Assembly (NCBI GenBank): GCA_016218825.1
Contig: JACRCV010000108.1
Span: 1-32,707 of the forward strand
DNA length: 32,707 nt
Direction of reading: 5' to 3'
Source of the DNA: Deltaproteobacteria bacterium
GTDB taxonomy: Bacteria > Myxococcota > XYA12-FULL-58-9
The notes under the pieces were generated by a model that saw nothing but the letters and a program-made list of their open reading frames with translations, searched no databases and was not told the origin of the DNA. Each line of letters opens with the position of its first letter. Positions within the stretch are counted from its first letter, which is position 1. A program made the position numbers and the translations under genes. Positions 7,893 through 16,056 of the stretch are shown piece after piece.

Positions 7893-8405
7893 CTACTCGA
7901 TCTCCTCGGCCTCGAGGAAGCCCATGTCGTCGGTGAAGAAGCCGGTCTTGCAGTCGCAGCTCCCGGTCACCGGGCCCACCGAGACCGTGAGGCTCACCGC
8001 CTCGACGCCGAGGGTGTCGGCGCCGCTGCTGTCGCACCAGCCCTGGACGGTGGCGTGCTGCAGGCGCTCGACGGCGTTGGCCACGAGGTCCAAGGCGATC
8101 GCTCCCGGCGCGCTGCAGGAGCTGCCGTTCAACAGGACCTCCCAGCGGCAGGCGCAAGGTCCGGCGGGGTTGTGGGCGCCGAGGCTGTCGTAGTAGGTGA
8201 GGCGGAGCCACGCCGACGCGCTCTTCTTGTTGATCGTCAGCGCCCGCCCGGTGATCAGGCCGGAGTCGCGGTCGTCGAAGCCCGAGAACGCGACGCGGTA
8301 AACGGAGTGGCCGGGCGTCGTGGGGTCGGCCGAGCTTGCGGTCTCGTCGCTCTCGCCGCAGGCGAGGACACAAAACGGTAGGACTGAAAGCAACAGGTAG
8401 CGCAT
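7893..8405 (-). CDS. Small lipoprotein of unknown function
   Basis: 170 aa. GGGAGAACGAC precedes the ATG. The lipobox is VLAC (C16) after a short hydrophobic signal; Asp after CGES is not at position +2, so outer-membrane sorting is possible by analogy only. The mature part (about 35-150) looks like an all-beta domain with five Cys residues (CACRW, SSC, WCDSS, CDCKTG), suggesting disulfides. It ends in an acidic tail (FLEAEEIE). I do not recognise the family. It lies downstream of the tRNA-Gly cassette, from which it is separated by a strong terminator, so it must have its own promoter. Confidence 0.75.
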   Translation of the reverse strand: MRYLLLSVLPFCVLACGESDETASSADPTTPGHSVYRVAFSGFDDRDSGLITGRALTINKKSASAWLRLTYYDSLGAHNPAGPCACRWEVLLNGSSCSAPGAIALDLVANAVERLQHATVQGWCDSSGADTLGVEAVSLTVSVGPVTGSCDCKTGFFTDDMGFLEAEEIE

Positions 8406-8431
8406 GTCGTTCTCCCGCGCCTGGCGGATGC

Positions 8432-8467
8432 AAAAACGCCCGATCAGCCAACTCGGCTAATCGGGCG
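8432..8467 (-). terminator. Rho-independent terminator of tRNA-Gly
   Basis: Arms 8437-8444 and 8460-8467 form 8 bp (CGCCCGAT/ATCGGGCG). After one mismatch, 8446-8449 and 8455-8458 add 4 bp, with loop 8450-8454. On the minus strand the stem is followed by TTTTT (8436-8432). It sits 9 bases past the encoded CCA end of the tRNA. Confidence 0.9.
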
Positions 8468-8476
8468 TGGATTTCT

Positions 8477-8551
<75 letters not shown>

Positions 8552-8564
8552 TCAGCGTTTGCGG

Positions 8565-8593
8565 TTTATCTACAAACAGGGCGCGCTTGTCAA
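8565..8593 (-). promoter_or_regulatory. Sigma-70 promoter of tRNA-Gly
   Basis: Read on the minus strand: a perfect TTGACA (8593-8588), 17-base spacer, GATAAA (8570-8565). Predicted transcription start is near 8558, about 7 bases before the tRNA 5' end. The -35 begins only 4 bases after the stop of the gene ending at 8597. Confidence 0.75.
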
Positions 8594-8596
8594 CCG

Positions 8597-10120
8597 TCAA
8601 GTGCCGCCGTCGTACGGCAGCGCCTCGTAGTCCAGGCCGGCGCCGACATCGCCGGCGGTCACGTGGACGCCGCGGTCGCGCATGTGGGTCTCGAGGCTCG
8701 GGAACAGCTCCAGCAGGTTCTCGGAGCGGACGCCGGCCGGCAGGTCCCGCTCCTCGGAGATGATGACGCCCACCGAGCCCGCCGCCTCCATGCCGCCGTG
8801 GAAGCCGCTGCCCGCGATCTCGTTGGCGCCGCCCGGGATCTCGAAGCCCCGGGACGCATAGGGACGCCTGAAGGACACCAGCACCTGCGCCGGGTAGCGC
8901 ACACTCACCGGCCGGATGCCGGTCCGGGCGCGCTCGAAGAGGTCGGGGTAGGCGCGGTCGAGCGTCAGGGTGAAGAGCTCCTGGTCCGAGTACACCGCGA
9001 AGTCGGCGCCGCCGAAGCTGACCGGCACGTCGAAGCCCTCGTAGTCGCCGTCCGCCGGCAAGGTGTAGCTGTCGGTCGTCGCGTCGTAGCCGAAGGTCAG
9101 CGCCGCCTCGCCGCCCTTCCACAGGGCCACCCACTCCAACCGGCCGTCCGGATCCAGCTCGAGGGGTGGCGCCGCGCGCGCGATGCTGAAGTCGACGGTC
9201 GGGCTCGACGACAACCGCGCCGCCACGTCCTCAGCGAGCTCGGCGTCGGTGTGCAGCGCCAGGTAGCTCACCCGGGTATGGATGATCGGGATCGCCCACG
9301 CCCCGCCGGCCTTGCGCCCGGCGGCGAACGACAACACCGGGGTCACGCCGTTCGCGGTCATCACCTCGGCGAAGTCGACGAGCTCGTCGTCCTTGGCGGG
9401 GATGAAGTCGAGGGCGTGGTCGGAGAACACCGTGAACAGATAGGTCCGCTCCGGGTGGCGACGCTTGAACTCCGCGATCCGCCGCATTAAGACGACGAAG
9501 GACTCCTCGACCATCTCCTTGGTCTGCATGTGACCCATCACGTCGAGCTCGGGCATGTAGCCCGCGAACACCGGGGCGAGCTCGCTCTTGGTCGCGAGCA
9601 GGAAGAAGAACGAGTCGAGGGCGTCGGCGAAGCTCATCTCCGTCGACTGGTAGGTCCAGACGGTGTCGAGGTAGCCGTCGGCATAGTAGTCGAACGCGCT
9701 GTAATAAGGTGGGGCCTCGATCGACGTGCCCTCCATCGCCGGCACCGCGTGGTTGACGAGCCCGAGGTAGCCCTTGTTGATGATCTGGTCCTCGGTCGGA
9801 TCGTAGTACTCGTACTCGTAGCCGCCGATGCGCTCCGCGTGCAGGATGCGACTCCAGCTGGCGTCCGAGGTCGCCGGGAACATCGAGACGAAGCGCGACT
9901 TGTGCCAGTCCGCCTCGAAGCCCCGGCGGATCTCGGCTTGCATGCCGATGACGGCCTCCACCGTGGCGTAGGACAGGCCGTCGATGCCGAGGTAGACCCG
10001 CACCACCGAGTTGCTGCCGGGCTTGCCGTGCACCGGGATGCTGTTCAACAACGCGAACTGGTCCCAGTCGCAGGCGGTGGCACCGAGGACGACGGCGGCA
10101 AAGAGTGCGAAGCGGCGCAT
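8597..10120 (-). CDS. Alkaline phosphatase superfamily (nucleotide pyrophosphatase/phosphodiesterase-like) lipoprotein
   Basis: 507 aa. The ATG at 10120 has AGGGAGG 5 bases upstream; the open frame before it is a shadow. The lipobox is ATAC (C17). Two-metal phosphodiesterase motifs appear in family order: YLGIDGLS with metal ligand D47; SMFPATSDASW with the nucleophile T84 or S85; ELDVMGH with D193 and H197; VFSDHALDF with D234 and H235; and a late FHGG with H441. It should hydrolyse a phosphodiester or phosphonate-type bond in the periplasm or at the surface; the substrate is unknown. It starts 14 bases after the stop of the upstream gene (10135-10956), so the two form an operon. Confidence 0.85.
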   Translation of the reverse strand: MRRFALFAAVVLGATACDWDQFALLNSIPVHGKPGSNSVVRVYLGIDGLSYATVEAVIGMQAEIRRGFEADWHKSRFVSMFPATSDASWSRILHAERIGGYEYEYYDPTEDQIINKGYLGLVNHAVPAMEGTSIEAPPYYSAFDYYADGYLDTVWTYQSTEMSFADALDSFFFLLATKSELAPVFAGYMPELDVMGHMQTKEMVEESFVVLMRRIAEFKRRHPERTYLFTVFSDHALDFIPAKDDELVDFAEVMTANGVTPVLSFAAGRKAGGAWAIPIIHTRVSYLALHTDAELAEDVAARLSSSPTVDFSIARAAPPLELDPDGRLEWVALWKGGEAALTFGYDATTDSYTLPADGDYEGFDVPVSFGGADFAVYSDQELFTLTLDRAYPDLFERARTGIRPVSVRYPAQVLVSFRRPYASRGFEIPGGANEIAGSGFHGGMEAAGSVGVIISEERDLPAGVRSENLLELFPSLETHMRDRGVHVTAGDVGAGLDYEALPYDGGT

Positions 10121-10134
10121 CGCGACCTCCCTCG

Positions 10135-10956
10135 TCAGAGCAGCAACCCGGCGCTCATGAGCGGCTGACCCTGCAGCCCGTCCGGCGTCACGCGATAGAC
10201 GTAGCCGATGCGCGCCTCGAGCCAGCCCCAGTTGAGCCGATACGAGGCGCCCAGAATCGCCATGTCGTGGTCCCAGAAGCCGATCTCGCCGGCGTGCAGG
10301 AAGAACGAGTGGTACTTGGCGGCGGTGAGCTCGGCGGTCACGAAGCCGCCCGCGAACACCTCGTTCTTGACGTTCCTGCCGAAGACCCCGAGGCCGGTGA
10401 GGCTCGGATGGATCGCGAGCCACGGCGTCGGGCGCCAGGTCATCGCCAGGGAGAGCGGCGTCGCGACGATGCTGTTCTCGGGGTTGTCGAGCCGTGAGGT
10501 GTAGCGCGGCGAGGCGAAGGTCGCCGAGGCGCCCGGGAGCAGCACCAAGGTCGAGACCTGGGCCGCGACGAGGATCTGCTCGCTTTGGTAGAGCGCGAGC
10601 TTCGCCTGCAGGTTCGGGGTGCGCATCGCCAACGCGGTCGGGACCAAGCCCAGCTGCAGGACGCCGCCGATGCCGAACAGCGCCGCCGAGGTGCCGATGA
10701 CCGCGCGCCGGTGAGGCAGGACGTAGCCGTTGTTGTCCCAGATCGGATAGAACCCCGACGCCGCGTGCTCGAACGGATCCGGGCTGTCCTCGTTCACCTC
10801 AGGCGCCGCCGCGGTCGACACCGATCGGGTCGGGCTGCCCTCCGCCGCTCCCGCCATCGCCAGGGCCGGAACCGGGCTCGCGGGCACCGCCGCGCCGCAG
10901 TGCGCCGGTGCCGTCGCGGGGGTGGCCAGGAAGAGGAGTGAAACCAGAGCCGTCAT
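10135..10956 (-). CDS. Exported, probably outer-membrane protein of unknown function
   Basis: 273 aa. The ATG at 10956 begins a signal peptide (MTALVSLLFLATPATAPAHC) and a weak AAGG lies 8 bases upstream; the longer frame to 11217 has no protein character. After a low-complexity Ala/Pro/Ser stretch (25-75) comes DPFEHAASGFYPIWDNNGY and then a chain of amphipathic beta-like segments (VIGTSAALFGIGGVLQLGLVP, SFFLHAGEIGFWDHDMAILGASYRLNWGWLEARIGYVYRV) consistent with a small barrel. It ends in LMSAGLLL. First gene of an operon with the phosphodiesterase lipoprotein at 8597-10120. Divergent from the EEP gene at 11090. Confidence 0.7.
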   Translation of the reverse strand: MTALVSLLFLATPATAPAHCGAAVPASPVPALAMAGAAEGSPTRSVSTAAAPEVNEDSPDPFEHAASGFYPIWDNNGYVLPHRRAVIGTSAALFGIGGVLQLGLVPTALAMRTPNLQAKLALYQSEQILVAAQVSTLVLLPGASATFASPRYTSRLDNPENSIVATPLSLAMTWRPTPWLAIHPSLTGLGVFGRNVKNEVFAGGFVTAELTAAKYHSFFLHAGEIGFWDHDMAILGASYRLNWGWLEARIGYVYRVTPDGLQGQPLMSAGLLL

Positions 10957-11089
10957 CGTCGTTGCCTTGCTGCTCTCAGCCGTCCCTGATAGTGGTGGCG
11001 CCTTTCCTGTTTGTGCCCTGGTCGGGGCTTGGCCGAACCAGCGTGCGGACTTAGTTATCGGCACGGTTGGCCTCAAGGTTGCGCCGGAA

Positions 11090-11965
11090 ATGCCTGTCTT
11101 TATGGTATGTTGTGCGATTGTTGCGCTGTCGTCCGGCGCCGCGGCGCAGGCCCAGAGCGAGCCGGCGTTGGACCCGGCGCCGAAGCCGATCCGGGTCGTG
11201 ACCTTCAATCTGTACAACCGCCCGACAAAACGGGCGCTGCGTCTCGATCGGATCGAGGCGGTCCTCGAGGCGCTCGACGCCGACGTCGTGGCGCTCCAGG
11301 AGGTGGCGCGCTACTTTCGGTCCGATCCCGATCCGGCGGCGCGCTTCGCGGCCCGGCTCGGGTACGCCCACCACCTACACTGGAACGAAGACAGCCTGTG
11401 GTTTTCGACCGGCGAGGCGGTGCTGTCGCGGTTTCCGATCCGCGAACAGGGCGGCAAGACCTTCCGCCGCAACCAGCTTTTCGACAACAAGGGCTACGCG
11501 TGGGTGGTGCTCGAGACCCCGCAGGGCCCGCTCGGCGTCGTCAGCGTCCACCTGGTGTCCGAGCAGGGTGGCGACACCAAGGCCGACGAGATCGACGAGC
11601 TCAAGCACTTCGTCGCCGCGCTCGCGAAGCGGGTGCCGGTGGTGCTCGCCGGGGACTTCAACGAGCCCTACGACACGCCGCTGATGCAATGGCTGGCGCA
11701 GAGCCTCGCGCTCGCCAACCTCTTCACCTCGGTGCCAAGGGGCCCGGCGGCGCTCAAGACCTGGGCCGGCGGCTACGGCAACGCCTGCGATGATCCATCG
11801 GCCGAGCGCATCGACGCGATCTATTTGGCGCCGCGCCAGCTGCGCAGCGATCTTCCGCCACGCTGGCGCTTCGTCGAGGGCGGGGTCGTGGCAACCGTCG
11901 AGCCGTACCCGTCAGACCATTGTCCGGTCGCCGCGGCGATCCGACTCGAGGGAGGCTCGCAGTGA
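11090..11965 (+). CDS. Secreted endonuclease/exonuclease/phosphatase (EEP) family protein
   Basis: 291 aa from the ATG at 11090; ATG 11102 is an equally possible start, and either gives a signal peptide (VCCAIVALSSGAAAQA). The two-layer DNase I-like fold motifs are intact: TFNLYN (N40), ALQEV (E71, Mg ligand), VSVHL (H154), LAGDFNEPYD (D189, N191), and YPSDHCPV with D276-H277. The family includes phosphodiesterases acting on nucleic acids, sphingomyelin or inositol phosphates; export argues for a lipid, extracellular DNA or phosphate-scavenging role, but the substrate cannot be told. 98 bases separate it from the VWA gene downstream. Confidence 0.88.
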   Translation: MPVFMVCCAIVALSSGAAAQAQSEPALDPAPKPIRVVTFNLYNRPTKRALRLDRIEAVLEALDADVVALQEVARYFRSDPDPAARFAARLGYAHHLHWNEDSLWFSTGEAVLSRFPIREQGGKTFRRNQLFDNKGYAWVVLETPQGPLGVVSVHLVSEQGGDTKADEIDELKHFVAALAKRVPVVLAGDFNEPYDTPLMQWLAQSLALANLFTSVPRGPAALKTWAGGYGNACDDPSAERIDAIYLAPRQLRSDLPPRWRFVEGGVVATVEPYPSDHCPVAAAIRLEGGSQ

Positions 11966-12028
11966 GAGCCGGGAGATCGCCCGCGTCCCACCTTGGCCTA
12001 CAGCGGCACCGCGCCTCGGCGTCGCCGC

Positions 12029-12056
12029 TGGACTTTTCACCGCGTGCGGCTACGAT
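12029..12056 (+). promoter_or_regulatory. Candidate promoter placing the start of transcription at the VWA gene start codon
   Basis: TGGACT (12029-12034, 4 of 6 to TTGACA), a 16-base spacer and TACGAT (12051-12056). The ATG at 12064 begins 7 bases after the -10 and has no properly spaced Shine-Dalgarno, so the mRNA would be leaderless. Confidence 0.45.
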
Positions 12057-12063
12057 CTGGAAG

Positions 12064-15057
12064 ATGCGGATCTCGATCGCGTTGTCGGCGCTGCTCGTGG
12101 CTTCGGCCTGCAGCGGCCAGCTGTTCGTTCGCGATACCCGTTGCACCAGCACCGCCGATTGCGCCGACGAGCAACGCTGCGTCAGCGGCAAGTGCGTGCC
12201 GCCGGACCAGGCGGCGTGCACGCCCGCGAACACCGGCGGCAGCTGCCCGAGCGGCTCGACGTGTCAGTGCGGCGTGTGCACCACCACGGCCTATGACTGC
12301 TGCAACTGCCGCGCGGATCAGGGCTGCGAGAACGGCAGCTGCAAGGACATCATCATCGACACCCACTGCAGCAAGACGGTGCCCCAGGGCCTTTGTGCCG
12401 CGGCCGAGGTCTGCGTCGAGGGCTGCTGCGTGCCGATCACCGAGAGCAACATGTGCAGCGACACCAAGAAGCGCGGTCTGTGCCCGCCCGGCGCCGCCTG
12501 CCTGGACGGCATCTGCACGCTCATCGCCGGCCGGCCGTGCACTGTCCAGGATCCGACCGGGCTGTGCCCCGCCGGCGAGCGCTGCGGACCGCCGTGCGCC
12601 GCGGTCGCCTGCTCGGCCGACGAGCCGGCCGGGTCCTGCTCGTGTGTTGGCGGCGACGACGGCGCGTGCGCCGACGGCAGCTGCAAGCCGTTGCCGTGCA
12701 GCCTCGAGCACCTGACCGGCTATTGTCTGTCACAAGACGAGAAGTGCAGCGCCGCGGGCGTCTGTATCCCGAAGGACAAGTGCATGCTGGACGGCGACTG
12801 CACCGCCTATGGCAACGCCTTCTGTAGCTGCGCGGCGCCCGGTGCCCCCGGCACCTGCATCGGCGTCGGCGTCTGCGCCTGCGACTCCGACTGCAACGAG
12901 GGCCTGGGCGAGGTCTGCAACACCGCGACCTCGGTGTGCGAGCGCGGCGGCCTGTGCGGCGGCGACGACGAGTGTCTCACCGACGAGTACTGCGGCTCCG
13001 CCGGGCGCTGCTTGAAGACCGGGACCTGCGAGACCACCGCGGACTGCGTCCTCGTCAACCCGGCCCAGTTCTGCTCGGTCATCAAGACCTGCCTGGACGT
13101 CGCCACCTGCGGCGCCGACGGCGACTGTCTGCCGAACGTCGAGTTCTGCGGCTGCAAGGACGCCGCGGCGCGCCCCTGCGTGGCGACCGGCGCCTGCGCC
13201 TGCGACAGCGACTGTCCGCCGGGCGACGCGTGCAACAACGGCGCCTGTGAGGTCACCGGAACGAGCTGCACCGCGAACGGCCCGACCACCTGCGTGGGCA
13301 GCGTCTACTGGTGCTGTCCGACGGGCGAGAGCTGTTGCCCGCAGGGCCAGCGTTGCAGCTTGGGCGCCGGGACTCCCGGGCACTGCATCCCCGACGGCAC
13401 CTGCATCGACGACCTGGACTGCCCGACCGACTTCACCTGCGTCGACTACGCTTGCGTGCCGACGAACGCATGTGCCGCGGAGACCTGTGCGCCCGGCTTC
13501 AAGTGCAGCGCCGCCGGTGGCTGCGTCGACGTCAACGCTTGCGTCGTGGACGGTGATTGTCTGGCGGGCGAGGTGTGCAACGCCCTCTTCCAGTGCGAGC
13601 CCAAGACCGGCTGCGGCAACCAGGAGTTCCAGACGACGCTGGTGCCGCCCAACATGCTGGTGGTGATCGACCGCTCCGGGAGCATGAACGCCTGCATCGG
13701 CACCGAGTCGCGGTGGGACATCATGCGCACCGCGCTCACCACCGTGGCGACCGACAACAACGACAAGATCCGGTTCGGGCTGTCGACCTTCCCCCGCTAC
13801 TGCAATGGGAGCACCGAGTGCGCGGTGGGGGTCTGCGGCGACAGCGGCAACTGCACGAACTCGTGTGCCTGGGGTTGCTTCTGCGAGGGCATCACCGATC
13901 AACCGACGTGCGATGCGACCTATCCATGCGGCTGGATCTCGGGGCGCTGTGCAGTGGGGCCGCCCAACGACGACCTTGGTGTCGCCTGCACCGTGGTCTG
14001 TTCGGATTATGATGGACGGCCCGGCAATTGCGACCGCGCCGGGTGCGCATGGACCGATCCCTCTTGTGTCAACTGCTCGACGTACAACGGCAACCGGAGC
14101 GCTTGCGTAGCGCATGGCGGTTGCTCCTGGAGGACCTCGAACTCCACGTGTCGTGCGGCGCCGGATTCGAACAACGCGATGCCGGGCGACGTGGACGTCC
14201 CGGTGGGTGACAACCACGCGGCCGCGGTGATCGCCGCACTGGCGCCGCCGTCGAGCCCGCCCGGCCCGCAGCATCCGGGCGGTTACACGCCGACCGGGCG
14301 CACGCTGCGCAACATCGCCGGCCACCTCTCCGGGTTCGGCTTGCCGGATCCGGCGGATCCGACGCCGCGGTCGAACTACGTGCTGCTGATGAGCGACGGC
14401 GAGGCCAACAGCGACGGCGGCACCTATGGCGTCTGTGACACCGTCCCGGGCACCTACGTGGAGCGCAACGATACCATCTGGCGGGTGGATTGCGCCCTGG
14501 ACGCCCTGAGGGGCTCCACCCCCAGCGTCGGGACCTTCGTCGTCGGTTTCGGCGACGTCGCGCTCCCGGACGGCAACTGCTTCGCGGTGCACGGCGGCAC
14601 CTCGCGCTGCGCCACCCCGGCCATGTGCCAGGCCGCGACCAACAGCGCCGATTGTGGAGCCCTCTTGGGTTGCACCTGGAACGCCACGACGTGCGGCGGC
14701 GGCGTCGACGACAGCAACTGCAACGACGACCCGCCGCTCGCGACCTGCTTCTACAACGCCCAGAGCGCCAGCGACCTGACGACGGCGTTCGCCGACATCG
14801 CCGGCCGGGTGGCGGGGTGCAGCTACGCCATCGACTTCAACCCGCTGCTCCACGATCCAGATCTGATCTTCGTCTACCTGGACTATCAGGCCGGCGGCAA
14901 CCCGCAGCGGATCGTCAAGGACCCGAGCCACGTGTCCAACTGGGACTTCGACGTGGTCTCGTCGCAGGTGACGATCTACGGCGCCCACTGCGACGCGGTG
15001 AAGGGCGGCGGCGCGGTGCCGATCGTGATCCTCGGCTGCAGCACGACCGGCGGCTGA
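12064..15057 (+). CDS. Giant Cys-rich lipoprotein with a von Willebrand A domain carrying a Cys-rich insertion
   Basis: 997 aa. The lipobox is ASAC (C16). Residues 20-525 hold many short Cys-rich units of the type CxxDxDC..GexCn....C, each near 25-45 residues, probably disulfide-bonded and stalk-like. A VWA domain begins near 527 with VPPNMLVVIDRSGSMN; D536, S538 and S540 form the MIDAS metal site, and NYVLLMSDGEANSDGG is a later core strand. The VWA is interrupted at about 580-705 by a Cys/Trp-rich insert with repeated CDxxxCGW / CAW / CSW units resembling plexin-type (PSI) modules, and a smaller similar unit lies near 850-880 (CGALLGCTW). It is probably a surface adhesion or sensing protein. 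The 12-base gap to the HAD gene suggests co-transcription. Confidence 0.88.
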   Translation: MRISIALSALLVASACSGQLFVRDTRCTSTADCADEQRCVSGKCVPPDQAACTPANTGGSCPSGSTCQCGVCTTTAYDCCNCRADQGCENGSCKDIIIDTHCSKTVPQGLCAAAEVCVEGCCVPITESNMCSDTKKRGLCPPGAACLDGICTLIAGRPCTVQDPTGLCPAGERCGPPCAAVACSADEPAGSCSCVGGDDGACADGSCKPLPCSLEHLTGYCLSQDEKCSAAGVCIPKDKCMLDGDCTAYGNAFCSCAAPGAPGTCIGVGVCACDSDCNEGLGEVCNTATSVCERGGLCGGDDECLTDEYCGSAGRCLKTGTCETTADCVLVNPAQFCSVIKTCLDVATCGADGDCLPNVEFCGCKDAAARPCVATGACACDSDCPPGDACNNGACEVTGTSCTANGPTTCVGSVYWCCPTGESCCPQGQRCSLGAGTPGHCIPDGTCIDDLDCPTDFTCVDYACVPTNACAAETCAPGFKCSAAGGCVDVNACVVDGDCLAGEVCNALFQCEPKTGCGNQEFQTTLVPPNMLVVIDRSGSMNACIGTESRWDIMRTALTTVATDNNDKIRFGLSTFPRYCNGSTECAVGVCGDSGNCTNSCAWGCFCEGITDQPTCDATYPCGWISGRCAVGPPNDDLGVACTVVCSDYDGRPGNCDRAGCAWTDPSCVNCSTYNGNRSACVAHGGCSWRTSNSTCRAAPDSNNAMPGDVDVPVGDNHAAAVIAALAPPSSPPGPQHPGGYTPTGRTLRNIAGHLSGFGLPDPADPTPRSNYVLLMSDGEANSDGGTYGVCDTVPGTYVERNDTIWRVDCALDALRGSTPSVGTFVVGFGDVALPDGNCFAVHGGTSRCATPAMCQAATNSADCGALLGCTWNATTCGGGVDDSNCNDDPPLATCFYNAQSASDLTTAFADIAGRVAGCSYAIDFNPLLHDPDLIFVYLDYQAGGNPQRIVKDPSHVSNWDFDVVSSQVTIYGAHCDAVKGGGAVPIVILGCSTTGG

Positions 15058-15069
15058 AGGACGGCGATC

Positions 15070-15687
15070 GTGCGGTTGGTCTGCTTTGACTTGGGCGGCG
15101 TGATCATCAAGATCTGCCGCGACCTTCGCGAGGCGGCGGCGGCCGCCGGCGTGATCCTCCCGGAGGCGCTCCCCGAAGCCGCCCTGGTGGCGATGACGAC
15201 CTGGTCGTGGCGGCTGCAGCGCGGCGAGACCGATCCGCAGACGATGGCCGCGGAGGTCGCGCGCGCCGCCGGCGGTTTGCTGACGGCTGCTCAGGTGGAG
15301 GCGATCCAGGCCGCGTGGCTGCTCGAGCCCTACGCCGGGGTCGCGGAGCTCGTCGCGACGCTGGAGGCGCTCGGGGTCGCGACCGCGGTGCTCTCGAACA
15401 CCAGCCCCGATCACTGGGAGGCGTTGCGGGTCTTGCCGGCGGTGCGGCACACGCGGCACCGGTTCTTGTCGTTCGAGCTCCGGGCGATGAAGCCGGAGCC
15501 CGAGATCTACGCCGCGGTCGAGCGGCACGCGGGGCTGTCGGGCGCGGCCATCGGCTTCTTCGACGACACCGAGGCCAACGTGGCGGCGGCGCGGGGCAGG
15601 GGCTGGCGGGCGGCGCAGGTCGACCACGCGCTGCCCCCGGCGCCGCAGATCGAGGCGGCGCTCTGCCGATGGGGTGTCGCGCTGTAG
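15070..15687 (+). CDS. HAD-superfamily (subfamily IA) hydrolase
   Basis: 205 aa, GTG start with AAGGA about 8 bases upstream. Motif I is CFDLGGVI (nucleophile D7); the usual second Asp is replaced by Gly, as in the YihX-like branch where the motif reads DxGxV. Motif II is LSNTS (S109), motif III K141 in MKPEPEIY, motif IV FFDDTEANV (D165-D166). The cap is a small helical insertion near 15-80. It is likely a cytoplasmic phosphatase for a small phosphorylated metabolite (sugar phosphate or mononucleotide). It begins 12 bases after the VWA stop and ends 39 bases before the Sec-thioredoxin gene. Confidence 0.88.
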   Translation: MRLVCFDLGGVIIKICRDLREAAAAAGVILPEALPEAALVAMTTWSWRLQRGETDPQTMAAEVARAAGGLLTAAQVEAIQAAWLLEPYAGVAELVATLEALGVATAVLSNTSPDHWEALRVLPAVRHTRHRFLSFELRAMKPEPEIYAAVERHAGLSGAAIGFFDDTEANVAAARGRGWRAAQVDHALPPAPQIEAALCRWGVAL

Positions 15688-15726
15688 GCTCTTGGCGGCC
15701 GCGGGGGGCTGTCATAGGTTGATCGC

Positions 15727-16056
15727 ATGAAGGAAGTGACCGACGCCGGGGCCCTGAGGAAGGCCGTGGGGCGACGCCGTGCGGCGGTGCTGTTCCACGC
15801 CCACTGGTGACCGTTTTGTCGCAGCTTCCGGCCGCAGTTTGCGCGCCTCCTCGAAGCTGACGCCAAGCACCTCGCGGTCGAGGCCCTGGTCGACGACGAG
15901 GACAGCCCGCTCTGGGATCTCTACGACGTCAAGGTGGTGCCGACCGTCGTGTTCTTCGCCGGCGGCGAGGTCGTGGCCCGCCTGGAAGGGCGCGCCGGGG
16001 TCGGCATTCTCCCCGAGGAGCTCGAGCGGGCGCTGGGGAAACACACGCCCACCTGA
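15727..16056 (+). CDS. Thioredoxin-like selenoprotein (W-Sec-P-F-C active site, in-frame TGA)
   Basis: 109 aa including one selenocysteine. A standard reading stops at codon 28 (TGA, 15808-15810), leaving a useless 27-mer. Read through, the protein is a complete thioredoxin fold: strand AAVLFHAHW, active site W27-U28-P29-F30-C31, helix RSFRPQFARLL, strand HLAVEALVDDE, helix SPLWDLYDV, cis-Pro P72 in VKVVPTVVFFAGGEVV, terminal helix PEELERAL. Coding signal (G/C third bases) runs unbroken through 81 codons after the TGA to a TGA at 16054. A stem-loop suited to Sec insertion lies just downstream. Homologs of the type WCPFC have Cys here. It is a cytoplasmic thiol-disulfide or peroxide-related reductase; partner unknown. 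The start ATG is fixed by an upstream in-frame TAG at 15715. Confidence 0.82.
15808..15858 (+). promoter_or_regulatory. Sec codon and candidate bacterial SECIS stem-loop
   Basis: UGA at 15808-15810. Lower stem 15823-15828 (AGCTTC) pairs perfectly with 15853-15858 (GAAGCT). Upper stem 15830-15835 (GGCCGC) pairs with 15841-15843 and 15845-15847, with C15844 bulged. The apical loop is AGTTT (15836-15840), with G at its second position. The loop begins 25 bases after the UGA, inside the range known for bacterial SECIS elements (about 16-37), which also need a G among the first two loop bases. Drawn by hand, not folded by software. Confidence 0.7.

Noticed and set aside
5908-8193. 761-residue plus-strand open frame
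   Set aside because: Antisense shadow of two lipoprotein genes with clear lipoboxes and repeats on the other strand; its own sequence is low-complexity Val/Ala/Asp/Arg.
11051-11106. Promoters for the EEP gene (TTGGCC with TAGTTA; TTGCGC with TATGGT)
   Set aside because: Each matches one box only partly, and the second lies inside the coding region; not firm enough to list.
12730-15627. 965-residue open frame on the minus strand
   Set aside because: It lies opposite the VWA lipoprotein and HAD genes, is Arg/Ala/Gly/Val-rich without a domain or signal, and reflects the lack of stop codons in GC-rich DNA.
15808-15810. The TGA as a plain stop, pseudogene or sequencing error
   Set aside because: It falls precisely on the catalytic Cys position, the rest of the gene is undamaged, and a suitable stem-loop follows. 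An error cannot be excluded without reads, so this is kept as the main refutation test.
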